Under the pieces are notes generated by a model. The model worked only from the letters and a program-made list of their open reading frames with translations, was not told where the DNA came from and did no database searches. A program made the position numbers and the translations under genes. DNA of 42,843 bases from an uncultured Pseudomonadales bacterium (GTDB lineage: Bacteria; Pseudomonadota; Gammaproteobacteria; Pseudomonadales; Pseudohongiellaceae): NCBI GenBank assembly GCA_949430125.1, contig CASQMQ010000049.1:1-42843 (forward strand). The letters run 5' to 3'. Shown here piece by piece: positions 1 to 7,240 of this stretch. Every line of letters starts with the position of its first letter. Position 1 is the first letter of the stretch.

Positions 1-1
1 T

Positions 2-1021
2 TCTACCGGCAATATGGGCCCGGAGATGTTGAGTCGCCTCAGACGAGAAGCCATAGACATCTATGCTGGCTATGGAATTACTACGATACAAGACGCGAAC
101 ATCAGCACTGCTTATGCAGATTTGATGCGTGCAGAGGCAGAGGCTGAGCCCTATGCCGTGGATATAGTCGCGTACATAATGGCCAATCCGCTAAGCGATG
201 AAGAGCTGCAGGCGGTAAGCCAGGATGAGAGTTACACGGGTGGTTTTCGCGTCGGCGGAGTCAAATTTACGCTCGATGGTTCGCCGCAAGGCAGAACTGC
301 TTGGATGTCACAGCCCTACACCGAAGGCCCTCCTGGACAGAGTTCGGACTATGTCGCCTATCCTAGTTACAGTCCCGAAGCCTATAAGGCGCGCATGCCA
401 GATTTATTAGCGAGAGGCGTGCCTGTGCTGGCGCATGCGAATGGAGATGCGGCTATTCAGTTGATGATAGAGGGGATCAAAGAGGCTGTTACAGGAAACA
501 CGCTTCCCGATCATCGGACGGTCGCTATTCATGCACAATTGGCGAGGCCGGATCAGTTGGAGCAGTTTAAAGAGCTTGGTATTGTTCCTTCTTACTACGC
601 GGTCCATCCCTATTTCTGGGGCGACTGGCATCGACTCAGTTTCGGTGAACAGCGGGCCAGCTTCATAAGCCCTGTGAAGGCTACAGTCGAGCTTGGCATT
701 CCTTTCACGGTCCATAACGACTCACCGGTCGTGCCACCGGATATCATGCGCCTCGTTTCCATCACAGTGAATCGTCTGACCCGAAGCGGCTATGTGCTAG
801 GGCCAGATCAACGTGCCTCAATAATGGAGGCGCTCTATGCGGTAACACAGGGGGCGGCCTATCAGTATTTTGAGGAAGATGAGAAGGGCTCCATAACGGT
901 GGGCAAGCGCGCAGATCTGGTTATTCTCGAGCAGAATCCCGTAACAGCAGACCCGTTGGGCTTGGAAGACATTGCGATAGTCGAAACTTTCGCCCGAGGA
1001 TTATCTGTCTACAGAAGATAA
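2..1021 (+). CDS. YtcJ-type amidohydrolase, 5' truncated by window edge
   Basis: The C-terminal about 335 residues of a metal-dependent amidohydrolase of the YtcJ/amidohydrolase-3 type. The frame is open to the left edge, so the ATG at 14 is only the first visible Met and not the true start. Counting from that Met, likely metal-site residues are the Lys of the VKF..DGS segment (84), His141 (LAHANGD), His173 (AIHAQ) and Asp236 (VHNDS). The C-terminus has the usual family tail, in which a KGSITVGKRADLVIL-type strand returns to the beta-sandwich. The HxH motif of the N-terminal half lies outside the window. Substrate is unknown; relatives hydrolyse N-acyl or cyclic amide compounds. It resembles the second amidohydrolase at 18.7-20.3 kb but is clearly divergent. 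It ends 36 bp before the next gene on the same strand, so the two may be co-transcribed. Confidence 0.85.
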   Translation, partial: STGNMGPEMLSRLRREAIDIYAGYGITTIQDANISTAYADLMRAEAEAEPYAVDIVAYIMANPLSDEELQAVSQDESYTGGFRVGGVKFTLDGSPQGRTAWMSQPYTEGPPGQSSDYVAYPSYSPEAYKARMPDLLARGVPVLAHANGDAAIQLMIEGIKEAVTGNTLPDHRTVAIHAQLARPDQLEQFKELGIVPSYYAVHPYFWGDWHRLSFGEQRASFISPVKATVELGIPFTVHNDSPVVPPDIMRLVSITVNRLTRSGYVLGPDQRASIMEALYAVTQGAAYQYFEEDEKGSITVGKRADLVILEQNPVTADPLGLEDIAIVETFARGLSVYRR

Positions 1022-1057
1022 GCGATTGAAGAAAAATAATTGAATAAGGAGTAACAA

Positions 1058-1924
1058 ATGAAGGCTGCGTTTATTGGACTTGGAGTAATGGGGTATCCCA
1101 TGGCCGGTCATCTTAAGAATGCTGGCATAGATGTCTGTATCTACAATCGAACTGCCGAAAAAGCGCAGCGTTGGGTAGAAGAGTACAAGGGAAGCATGGC
1201 TCAGAGTCCAGCCGCCGCTGCCAGCGGCTGCGATGTTGTGTTGAGCTGCGTGGGTAACGATGACGATGTGCGCCAGGTTTTGCTCGGCGATGCTGGTGCG
1301 TTGTCGGCTATGCGCTCAGGTACGCTACTAATTGATCATACGACAGCCTCGGCCACGCTAGCACGAGAGATAAATTCGGCAGCGGCTGAGAAGGGAGTTG
1401 GATTTCTCGACGCGCCTGTGTCTGGCGGGCAGGCCGGTGCAGAGAACGGAGCATTGACGGTAATGGTTGGCGGCGAAGATTCGGACTATGAAGCTGCCAA
1501 GCCTGTGTTTGAAAGCTATTCAAAATTCAGTAAATTACTCGGCCCTGCCGGCAGCGGGCAGCTGGCAAAGATGGTGAATCAGGTGTGCATCGCAGGTATC
1601 GTTCAGGGCCTCGCCGAGGGTCTTAACTTTGCACAGAAGGCAGGGCTTGATGGCGAGGCGCTGATAGAGACTATCTCCAAGGGAGCGGCGGGTTCCTGGC
1701 AGATGGACAACCGCTTTGAAACTATGCTCGCAGACCAATACGAATTTGGCTTTGCCGTAGATTGGATGCGCAAGGATTTGGGAATTGCCATTGCCGAGGC
1801 TAAGAACAACGGCGCTGATTTGCCCGTGGCAGAATTGGTGGATAGTTTCTACGCAGAGGTACAGGAAATGGGCGGCGCGCGCTGGGATACCTCCAGCCTG
1901 CTGGCGCGGCTTACAAGAAAGTAA
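1058..1924 (+). CDS. NAD(P)-dependent 3-hydroxyisobutyrate dehydrogenase-family reductase
   Basis: A 288-residue beta-hydroxyacid dehydrogenase. The N-terminal Rossmann fold opens with GLGVMG (residues 7-12). The substrate-binding DAPVSGG motif is at 118-124, and the catalytic Lys is K171 in a GxxxKxxN setting. Length is normal for the 3-hydroxyisobutyrate / tartronate semialdehyde / succinic semialdehyde reductase group. The sequence alone does not say which substrate is used, so no gene symbol is given. There is no signal peptide, so it should be cytosolic, unlike most neighbours. The start is supported by an AAGGAG box a few bases upstream of the ATG. It follows the partial amidohydrolase by 36 bp, which suggests that it reduces an aldehyde or hydroxyacid produced in the same catabolic route; that is inference. 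Confidence 0.9.
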   Translation: MKAAFIGLGVMGYPMAGHLKNAGIDVCIYNRTAEKAQRWVEEYKGSMAQSPAAAASGCDVVLSCVGNDDDVRQVLLGDAGALSAMRSGTLLIDHTTASATLAREINSAAAEKGVGFLDAPVSGGQAGAENGALTVMVGGEDSDYEAAKPVFESYSKFSKLLGPAGSGQLAKMVNQVCIAGIVQGLAEGLNFAQKAGLDGEALIETISKGAAGSWQMDNRFETMLADQYEFGFAVDWMRKDLGIAIAEAKNNGADLPVAELVDSFYAEVQEMGGARWDTSSLLARLTRK

Positions 1925-1932
1925 CAATCCCT

Positions 1933-1968
1933 TAGGAATTCGCTCTCCCAGTGGGGTGCGAATTCCTA
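1933..1968 (+). terminator. Perfect 11-bp inverted repeat after the reductase gene
   Basis: Arms TAGGAATTCGC (1933-1943) and GCGAATTCCTA (1958-1968) are exactly complementary. Inner CTCC/GGGG pairing can extend the stem. It begins 9 bp after the stop codon. No U-run follows, so it is either a non-canonical terminator or an RNA 3'-end stabilising hairpin. The rest of the 1925-2133 gap shows no gene. Confidence 0.45.
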
Positions 1969-2133
1969 CCCTGAGGGTTCGGCTTCCTTAGGGTCTTCAA
2001 CTCCTTTAGAGACGCGCCATTGACGGTCAGTCGGGTAATCCCACAACTCCGTGAATTAGCCGCATTTCTATTGATTCTTGGCCACTAAACCTCTAAGTTA
2101 CGGGCTCAGCATGATTAACCCTTGGGGGATCGA

Positions 2134-3162
2134 ATGAAATCTTCACTACCACTAATTTTAGCGTTTTCAGCCACTTTCTGTAGCTTTGCCATGGCTCAGG
2201 ACGATACTTATGAAGCACCTAAAACCGAATATGGCCATCCAGATCTACAGGGTGTTTGGAACTTCAGCTCGAGTACGCCTATGCAGCGTCCCCAGCAGTT
2301 TGCAGATCAGGAGTTCCTGACGCGTGAGGAGGTTCAGGCTGCTATTGCACGACAAGAAGCGGCAGCAGCTGCTGCAGATGCTGCAGCAGCAATACTTGTC
2401 GTGAATCCGGAAGCTCCAGCTGCTACGGATAATCCTGGCGGTTATAACGATTTCTGGTTTGAGATGGCGAATATTGGCGATACGGTTCGAACTTCGCATA
2501 TTGTGTATCCGCTAAACGGCCGAATTCCTCCTGCCGTAGAGGGTGCGCAGAGACAATTTGGCGGCTTGGGCCCTGATATTCCAAGCACTCGCCCTGTTCG
2601 TTTCGTCGTTGGTGGTATTGCTAAGGATGGACCCGAGGATCGAGGTACTTCTGAGCGATGCTTAGTTGGCTTTAACTCTGGCCCTCCGTTTACACCTAGT
2701 CTGTACAATAACAATGTGCAAATTTTCCAGAACAAGGATACCGCAGTCATCATGACTGAGATGATCCACGATGCGCGCATCGTTCATCTTGGAGACAAGC
2801 CGGAATTATCAGATGATATTCGACTATGGTCGGGCGATTCTCGCGGTTGGTACGAGGGTGACTCACTGGTAGTAGAAACAAAAAATTTCAATGGCTTGCG
2901 ACAGACGTTTTCAAGTACTGGAAATACCATGGACTTGGTATTGACTGAAAAGTTCACACGGACAGCATTTGGTACCGTTGACTACGAATTCACTATTGAT
3001 GACCCGTCTACGTTCACCGACAAGATTACCGCTGTTGTACCGATGACAAAAGTGGCGGGTCAGCTATACGAATATGCTTGCCATGAAGGAAACTACGGCA
3101 TGTTCAATATCTTGCGCGGCAAGCGCATGGAAGATCGTCGGGAAGCCGAAGGCGCACAATAA
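2134..3162 (+). CDS. Exported PDLxGxW-family protein, copy 1
   Basis: A 342-residue secreted protein of unknown function. The ATG at 2134 is chosen over an upstream in-frame TTG because it gives a clean signal peptide (hydrophobic residues 4-20, cleavage about AMA|QDD) and has a GGGGGA box just upstream. Mature landmarks are a PDLQGVW motif (36-42), an Ala-rich low-complexity stretch around residues 70-90, and a WYEGDSLVVET strand near 240. Near the end is a YACHEGNYG segment containing a Cys-His pair. The same pattern of PDLxGxW and W(Y/E)EGDxLVV occurs in the next gene, so the two are paralogs. I recall this layout from large uncharacterised families in marine Gammaproteobacteria and Acidobacteria, but no activity can be assigned. 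Likely periplasmic. Confidence 0.8.
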   Translation: MKSSLPLILAFSATFCSFAMAQDDTYEAPKTEYGHPDLQGVWNFSSSTPMQRPQQFADQEFLTREEVQAAIARQEAAAAAADAAAAILVVNPEAPAATDNPGGYNDFWFEMANIGDTVRTSHIVYPLNGRIPPAVEGAQRQFGGLGPDIPSTRPVRFVVGGIAKDGPEDRGTSERCLVGFNSGPPFTPSLYNNNVQIFQNKDTAVIMTEMIHDARIVHLGDKPELSDDIRLWSGDSRGWYEGDSLVVETKNFNGLRQTFSSTGNTMDLVLTEKFTRTAFGTVDYEFTIDDPSTFTDKITAVVPMTKVAGQLYEYACHEGNYGMFNILRGKRMEDRREAEGAQ

Positions 3163-3232
3163 GGAACAGTCAGTAATTGGGTTATTAAATCTGAAATATT
3201 AGCTAAAAGACAAAAACAATTAAGGGCAGTAA

Positions 3233-4087
3233 ATGAAAACTCTAATTCAAAAACAAATAGCGAAGCTTGGACTATTCACCCTAGTGGGTATTTTCTCGAT
3301 CACGCAGGCAGCTGCGCAAAGTGGTGAGATTCCACGTACACCTAGCGGCAAGCCAGACCTTAGTGGCATATGGCAGGCGATGACATCTGCGCACTATGAC
3401 GTTGAGCCCCATGCGGCATCGGAAGGTCCGCACCCCGGTTTGATGGGAGCGCTCTCTGCAACGCCAGCCGGTTTAGGGATTGTTGAAGGCGGCAGAATTC
3501 CTTACAACGAACAGTCGCTGCGCGTTCGCGATGCTAACAAAGCTAGTGCGCTAGAAAACGACCCACTGACTAAGTGTTATATGCCAGGTGTTCCTCGTGC
3601 TAACTATATGCCTTTCCCTTTTCAGATTGTGCAATCTGAGGGCGTAATTCTTATGGCCTATGAGGTTGCTGAATCAAATCGCATCGTTTACGTCGATCAG
3701 CCAGAACTGGAATCGCAGGTTGACGCATGGATGGGACATTCAAATGCACATTGGGAAGGCGATACACTGGTAGTTCGAGTTTCTGGTCAGATGCCTGATA
3801 CATGGTTCGATCGTTCTGGTAATCACCATAGCTACGAAATGGTAGTTGAGGAGCGGTGGAATCTGATAGGCGCGGACCACGTTCAGTACGAGGCGACCAT
3901 TACGGATCCAAATACTTTTACAGCACCTTGGACCATTAGTTTCCCACTATATCGCCACGTTGCAGATAATATGCAGCTGCTCGAATTCAAGTGCGCTGAA
4001 TTTTCTGAAGAATTTTTGTACGGTGAATGGCGCAAGCCGGGTACGCCTCGAGGCAATCCACCTCAAATAAGTGTTAGTTTAGTTTAA
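3233..4087 (+). CDS. Exported PDLxGxW-family protein, copy 2
   Basis: A 284-residue paralog of the preceding gene, 70 bp downstream and ending in a strong terminator, so the pair probably forms one unit. The signal peptide spans about residues 1-29 (cleavage near AAAQ|SGE). The family motif reads PDLSGIW (41-47), and the second motif is HWEGDTLVV in the C-terminal half. It is about 58 residues shorter than copy 1, mainly through loss of the Ala-rich insert. The C-terminal Cys is kept (EFKCAEF), but the CHEGNYG form of copy 1 is not. A modest GGGCAG box precedes the ATG. Function unknown; probably periplasmic. Confidence 0.78.
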   Translation: MKTLIQKQIAKLGLFTLVGIFSITQAAAQSGEIPRTPSGKPDLSGIWQAMTSAHYDVEPHAASEGPHPGLMGALSATPAGLGIVEGGRIPYNEQSLRVRDANKASALENDPLTKCYMPGVPRANYMPFPFQIVQSEGVILMAYEVAESNRIVYVDQPELESQVDAWMGHSNAHWEGDTLVVRVSGQMPDTWFDRSGNHHSYEMVVEERWNLIGADHVQYEATITDPNTFTAPWTISFPLYRHVADNMQLLEFKCAEFSEEFLYGEWRKPGTPRGNPPQISVSLV

Positions 4088-4121
4088 AAAGGCCTGCGAC
4101 CTAAGTCTCAGGCCTTTTTTT
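4086..4121 (+). terminator. Rho-independent terminator after PDLxGxW pair
   Basis: GGCCTG (4091-4096) pairs with CAGGCC (4109-4114). The stem is extended by an A-run on the left and a T-run on the right, followed by seven T residues. It begins at the stop codon of copy 2. Confidence 0.9.
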
Positions 4122-4683
4122 ATGGCCTGTTATGAATAATTGGATTTATGTTAGCTTGCTGGGAATTGAGCATGTGGAGTCAGAAAATGTTCAGAAGAGC
4201 AGTGATTCATGCAGCACCAGCGCTTATTGCTCTAGCGAGCGAATCTTCTCCGGTTGAGCCTTGTCAGATTTGGATAACAGTTACTCGACTCCGGTAAGCT
4301 CAACAGCCATGATTACAATCGAGGAGGGCTACTCTGTCTTCGATCTGAACACGTCCGACTATCAGCCGATCTGCACGATCGCGACAACGTTGGCGATCTC
4401 GTTATAACAGGAATAGACGAAGTGGTAGATCAGCTTCTGTTATATCGACACTACTGACATGTTATTTCCCCCAGAGAAGGATTGATACCTAGGGTGGGAG
4501 TAGACAAGAGGGCTTTCATTAGGCTACGTGACCTATACACTCATTAATTCAATGAGTTAATAAATAAAAATCAAAACCAAAGTGTGTTAAGAGTGTGATA
4601 ACGATATCGTGTGTATTTTTATCGAACTACTTTGGCCCTTTCTTCTGAGATTTGCCGCTAAAAAAAATAATAAAGAGACTTCT
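4122..4683. other. Long spacer with possible decayed coding remnants
   Basis: About 560 bp without a convincing gene. On the + strand a short ATG frame at 4172 starts with protein-like residues (MWSQKMFRRAV...) and stops after about 38 codons. A second short frame (MITIEEGYSVFDLN...) ends near 4406. An overlapping frame reads DRDNVGDLVITGIDEVVDQLL before it too is interrupted. Such fragments in shifting frames are what a decaying gene looks like, but I could not name a parent family. An AT-rich tract at about 4540-4610 probably holds the promoter of the transporter gene. Confidence 0.35.
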
Positions 4684-5991
4684 ATGGCTACACTTTCACC
4701 CACAAAGGCACGCTGGACAAATCGGTTTTCGTTTTTGATGGTCGGTATTGGCGCTTCCGTTGGCCTCGGTAACCTGTGGCGATTTCCTTTTCAGGCTGGG
4801 GAGAACGGCGGCTCGGCTTTCGTGCTTGTCTATCTGTTGTGCATTATTGGCATCGTATATCCGGTGCTAATTGGAGAGCTTGCTGTGGGCCGACATATGG
4901 GCTTGTCTGCCGTTGGCTCAACCAAAGAAATGGCTCGCGCTGCTGGCCGATCGCCTTGGTGGGGGCTAGTCGGTGGCATTGGAGCGTTAGCGACTTATAT
5001 GGTGCTATGCATCTACGGTGTTATATCGGGTCGAGTATTGGCGTACGCCGTGGCTGGATTTGGCGGCGGTTTTATCGAAGGTTCAGTGCCAGAGGTTTAT
5101 GCGACACCTGTGCGAGCGTTTCTCTGGCAAACGCTATTCATGGTAATAACTGTTGCCATTGTACTGCGTGGATTGCACAAGGGCCTTGAGGGTTTCTCTC
5201 GAATAAGTATGCCTGCGTTTTTTATCATGCTCACGTTGCTTTCTGTTTATTCCATCAGAAACGGTGACGCAAGCGCTGCCATCGATTATCTGCTTAGCCC
5301 CCGTTTTGAAGAATTAACGCCGCAAGTCATGCTAGCCGCCTTCGGACAGGCATTTTTCTCTGTGGTTGTTGGTGGTGCAGCTATGTTGACCTTCGGCGCA
5401 TATTTAGACAAGAAAGCTAACATTGCCAGTGACGGCCTGATCATTGCAACATCCGACACTATTGTGGCCCTTATGGCAGGGCTCATGATCTTCCCTATTG
5501 TTTTCCAGTTCAACCTGGATCCGGCCATGGGTATGGGTTTGATCTTTAGCACCATGCCCCATTCATTTTTGCAAATGCCCGCTGGCTCTATGGTTGGCGG
5601 ACTATTTTTTAGTCTCGCTGCTCTGGGAGCACTCACGTCCTCAATTGCGATGTTGATGCTTGCTGCTGTGGCCGTCGAAGAGCAGTTGTATCTGCAGCGC
5701 AAGACTGCCGTGCTGACGCTAGGCGTAATCGCCTGGGCGGTAGGCGCTGTAAGCGCGTTCTATCCGCATGTAAATGAAGAAATAGATTTCTTTTCAGGGC
5801 AGGTTATGATGCCCATTGGAGGGATATTAATCGCAGTTTTTGCAGGCTGGATAGCTCCGCGAGAAGTTATGCGTGTTGAACTCTCTGGTTTGAGCGATAT
5901 GATGTTTAGCGTCTGGCAGTTTATTGTGAGATACATGGCTCCTTTACTTGTAGGAGGTGTGTTAGTCCTTGGCGTTTCTGCTCGGTTTTAA
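4684..5991 (+). CDS. Sodium-dependent symporter of the neurotransmitter:sodium symporter (NSS/SNF) family
   Basis: A 435-residue inner-membrane transporter with about eleven hydrophobic helices. The family signature is clear in TM1: GASVGLGNLWRFP at residues 23-35, where the unwound helix binds Na+ and substrate, followed by ENGGSAF. The ATG at 4684 is preferred over the in-frame GTG at 4609 because the NSS N-terminus normally begins shortly before the W(T/S)NR segment, and an AAAGAG box lies just upstream. Family members co-transport amino acids or related amines with Na+ (LeuT, TnaT, MhsT). It is somewhat shorter than LeuT (about 510), like many bacterial 11-TM members. Substrate is not predictable; its neighbourhood of secreted peptidases would fit amino-acid uptake. 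Confidence 0.92.
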   Translation: MATLSPTKARWTNRFSFLMVGIGASVGLGNLWRFPFQAGENGGSAFVLVYLLCIIGIVYPVLIGELAVGRHMGLSAVGSTKEMARAAGRSPWWGLVGGIGALATYMVLCIYGVISGRVLAYAVAGFGGGFIEGSVPEVYATPVRAFLWQTLFMVITVAIVLRGLHKGLEGFSRISMPAFFIMLTLLSVYSIRNGDASAAIDYLLSPRFEELTPQVMLAAFGQAFFSVVVGGAAMLTFGAYLDKKANIASDGLIIATSDTIVALMAGLMIFPIVFQFNLDPAMGMGLIFSTMPHSFLQMPAGSMVGGLFFSLAALGALTSSIAMLMLAAVAVEEQLYLQRKTAVLTLGVIAWAVGAVSAFYPHVNEEIDFFSGQVMMPIGGILIAVFAGWIAPREVMRVELSGLSDMMFSVWQFIVRYMAPLLVGGVLVLGVSARF

Positions 5992-6012
5992 AGTCTATAA
6001 TTCGATCAAGCT

Positions 6013-6231
6013 CTAACGTCGCGGGTTAGAGATATAAGCTTCGGCGGCAATAAAGCTAAATGCACTCCAGTTAGGCCCGGATACTATAAGTTGTAATAAT
6101 TCGTCTGAGCGTTGCCTCTCGCCGCTGTAAATAAGGTGATTGGAAATGCCATACGCTACTGCAGCGTTACTAGGACCCTTTACTTTATTAATATTTATTT
6201 TTTCCTCAGATTTAGAAATAGTGTTTGTCAA
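6013..6231 (-). pseudogene. Possible 3' remnant of a TPR-like protein gene
   Basis: A 72-codon frame. Its last about 50 residues (AVAYGISNHLIYSGERQRSDELLQ, then SGPNWSAFSFIAAEAY) have the helix-turn-helix periodicity and wording of the last tetratricopeptide repeats of larger bacterial proteins, as I remember them. The N-terminal 20 residues look unrelated (Lys/Asn-rich). No continuation of a TPR frame is found upstream on this strand between 6232 and 6357. I read it as the truncated tail of a lost gene rather than a functional small protein. A short real gene cannot be excluded. No ribosome-binding site is evident. Confidence 0.4.
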
Positions 6232-6357
6232 TGCATCCTAATTAGATAACAGTGGTTACTGCTAAAAATCAACGTGGAAATAGCCAGGCACGGAGGTTCT
6301 TGGTATCGAAATGAAATTAAGAGCTCAGTGCGGCGTCAATGGAGCCTCGATAGCAGG

Positions 6358-7047
6358 CTACTGTTCATGAACGCTAACAAACTCATTCAGAGCCTTACGT
6401 TTTATATCCGGTATCCGGGTTCCCTTCTCGGGGTAGCCAGTTACGATTACCATCAAGGGTTTTTCTGTAACTGGTCTTCCTAGGATCGTATTCAAGAATT
6501 TCATCGGGCTAGGCGTATGAGTCAGGGTTGCTAGACCCGCATTGTGCAGTGCGGCAATTAACAAGCCGGTTGCAATACTGGCTGACTCCGTTACATAGTA
6601 GTTCTTCTGCTTGTTGCCCTGCCCATCTAGTTTAAATTTTTGCGCGAAAATCACTATGAGAAAAGGCGCGTGCTCGAGAAAGGGTTTGCTCGAGTCTGTC
6701 CCAAGCGGCGCCAGCGCATCAAGCCAGTCTTGAGGAGCACGCTTTCCGTAAAATTCCTTTTCTTCTGTTTCTGCTGCAGATCGAATCTTTCGTTTGATAC
6801 TGGGGCCGCTGATCAAAGCGAAGTGCCAGGGTTGTCTATGCGCGCCGCTAGGAGCGCTGCCACCTGCTGTAAGGCAGGCATCGATTACCTCTCGCGGTAC
6901 TTTTCTAGGTGAAAAGTCACGTACGGTCCTTCTTTTCTGCATTAGCGTATTAAAGTCTATAGCCCGGGTTTTCATTTCGCCTGTAGATAGCTCCTCGAAA
7001 TCTAGTTCAATAGTATTTTTAATCGTATTAGGGGTTTGCTCTGACAT
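6358..7047 (-). CDS. FMN nitroreductase-fold protein of the iodotyrosine deiodinase type
   Basis: A 229-residue flavoprotein of the nitroreductase superfamily that matches iodotyrosine deiodinase (IYD) better than generic nitroreductases. RR (39-40) and [11 protein letters not shown] (64-74) form the FMN site. The active-site lid that is diagnostic for IYD is present: Glu96 and Tyr100 in EEKEFYGKR and Lys121 in [10 protein letters not shown] line up with human E157, Y161 and K182, which clamp the zwitterion of halotyrosine. The tail with GYP and the RIPDIKRK segment also follows IYD. No signal peptide, so cytosolic. Expected reaction: reductive dehalogenation of halogenated tyrosine, or possibly of a related phenol. 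It is convergent with the transporter and divergent from the M14 peptidase gene. The identification rests on my memory of the human sequence. Confidence 0.82.
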   Translation of the reverse strand: MSEQTPNTIKNTIELDFEELSTGEMKTRAIDFNTLMQKRRTVRDFSPRKVPREVIDACLTAGGSAPSGAHRQPWHFALISGPSIKRKIRSAAETEEKEFYGKRAPQDWLDALAPLGTDSSKPFLEHAPFLIVIFAQKFKLDGQGNKQKNYYVTESASIATGLLIAALHNAGLATLTHTPSPMKFLNTILGRPVTEKPLMVIVTGYPEKGTRIPDIKRKALNEFVSVHEQ

Positions 7048-7240
7048 AGTCTTTCCGCTATCGCTAAATATTTTTTAGGGACTTCGTTTATACCTGCTGC
7101 GTAGGAGTGACACAATACTTTTGACGGATGAGTAGTGTTCTAGATTCAGTAGATTGGGGGCCAGAAAAACGCTAGTCTATTGATGCGAAGTGTAGAATCA
7201 GATTCGCAAAATTGAATTAAACCCAATTCCGAGAGATATA

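Noticed and set aside
2122-2133. TTG start four codons upstream of copy 1 of the PDLxGxW pair
   Set aside because: The ATG at 2134 gives a standard signal peptide and has a purine-rich box that overlaps the TTG.
2353-2391. GCAGCA/GCTGCT self-complementary tract
   Set aside because: Arises from an Ala-rich coding stretch (GCA and GCT codons) in the exported protein; not treated as a regulatory hairpin.
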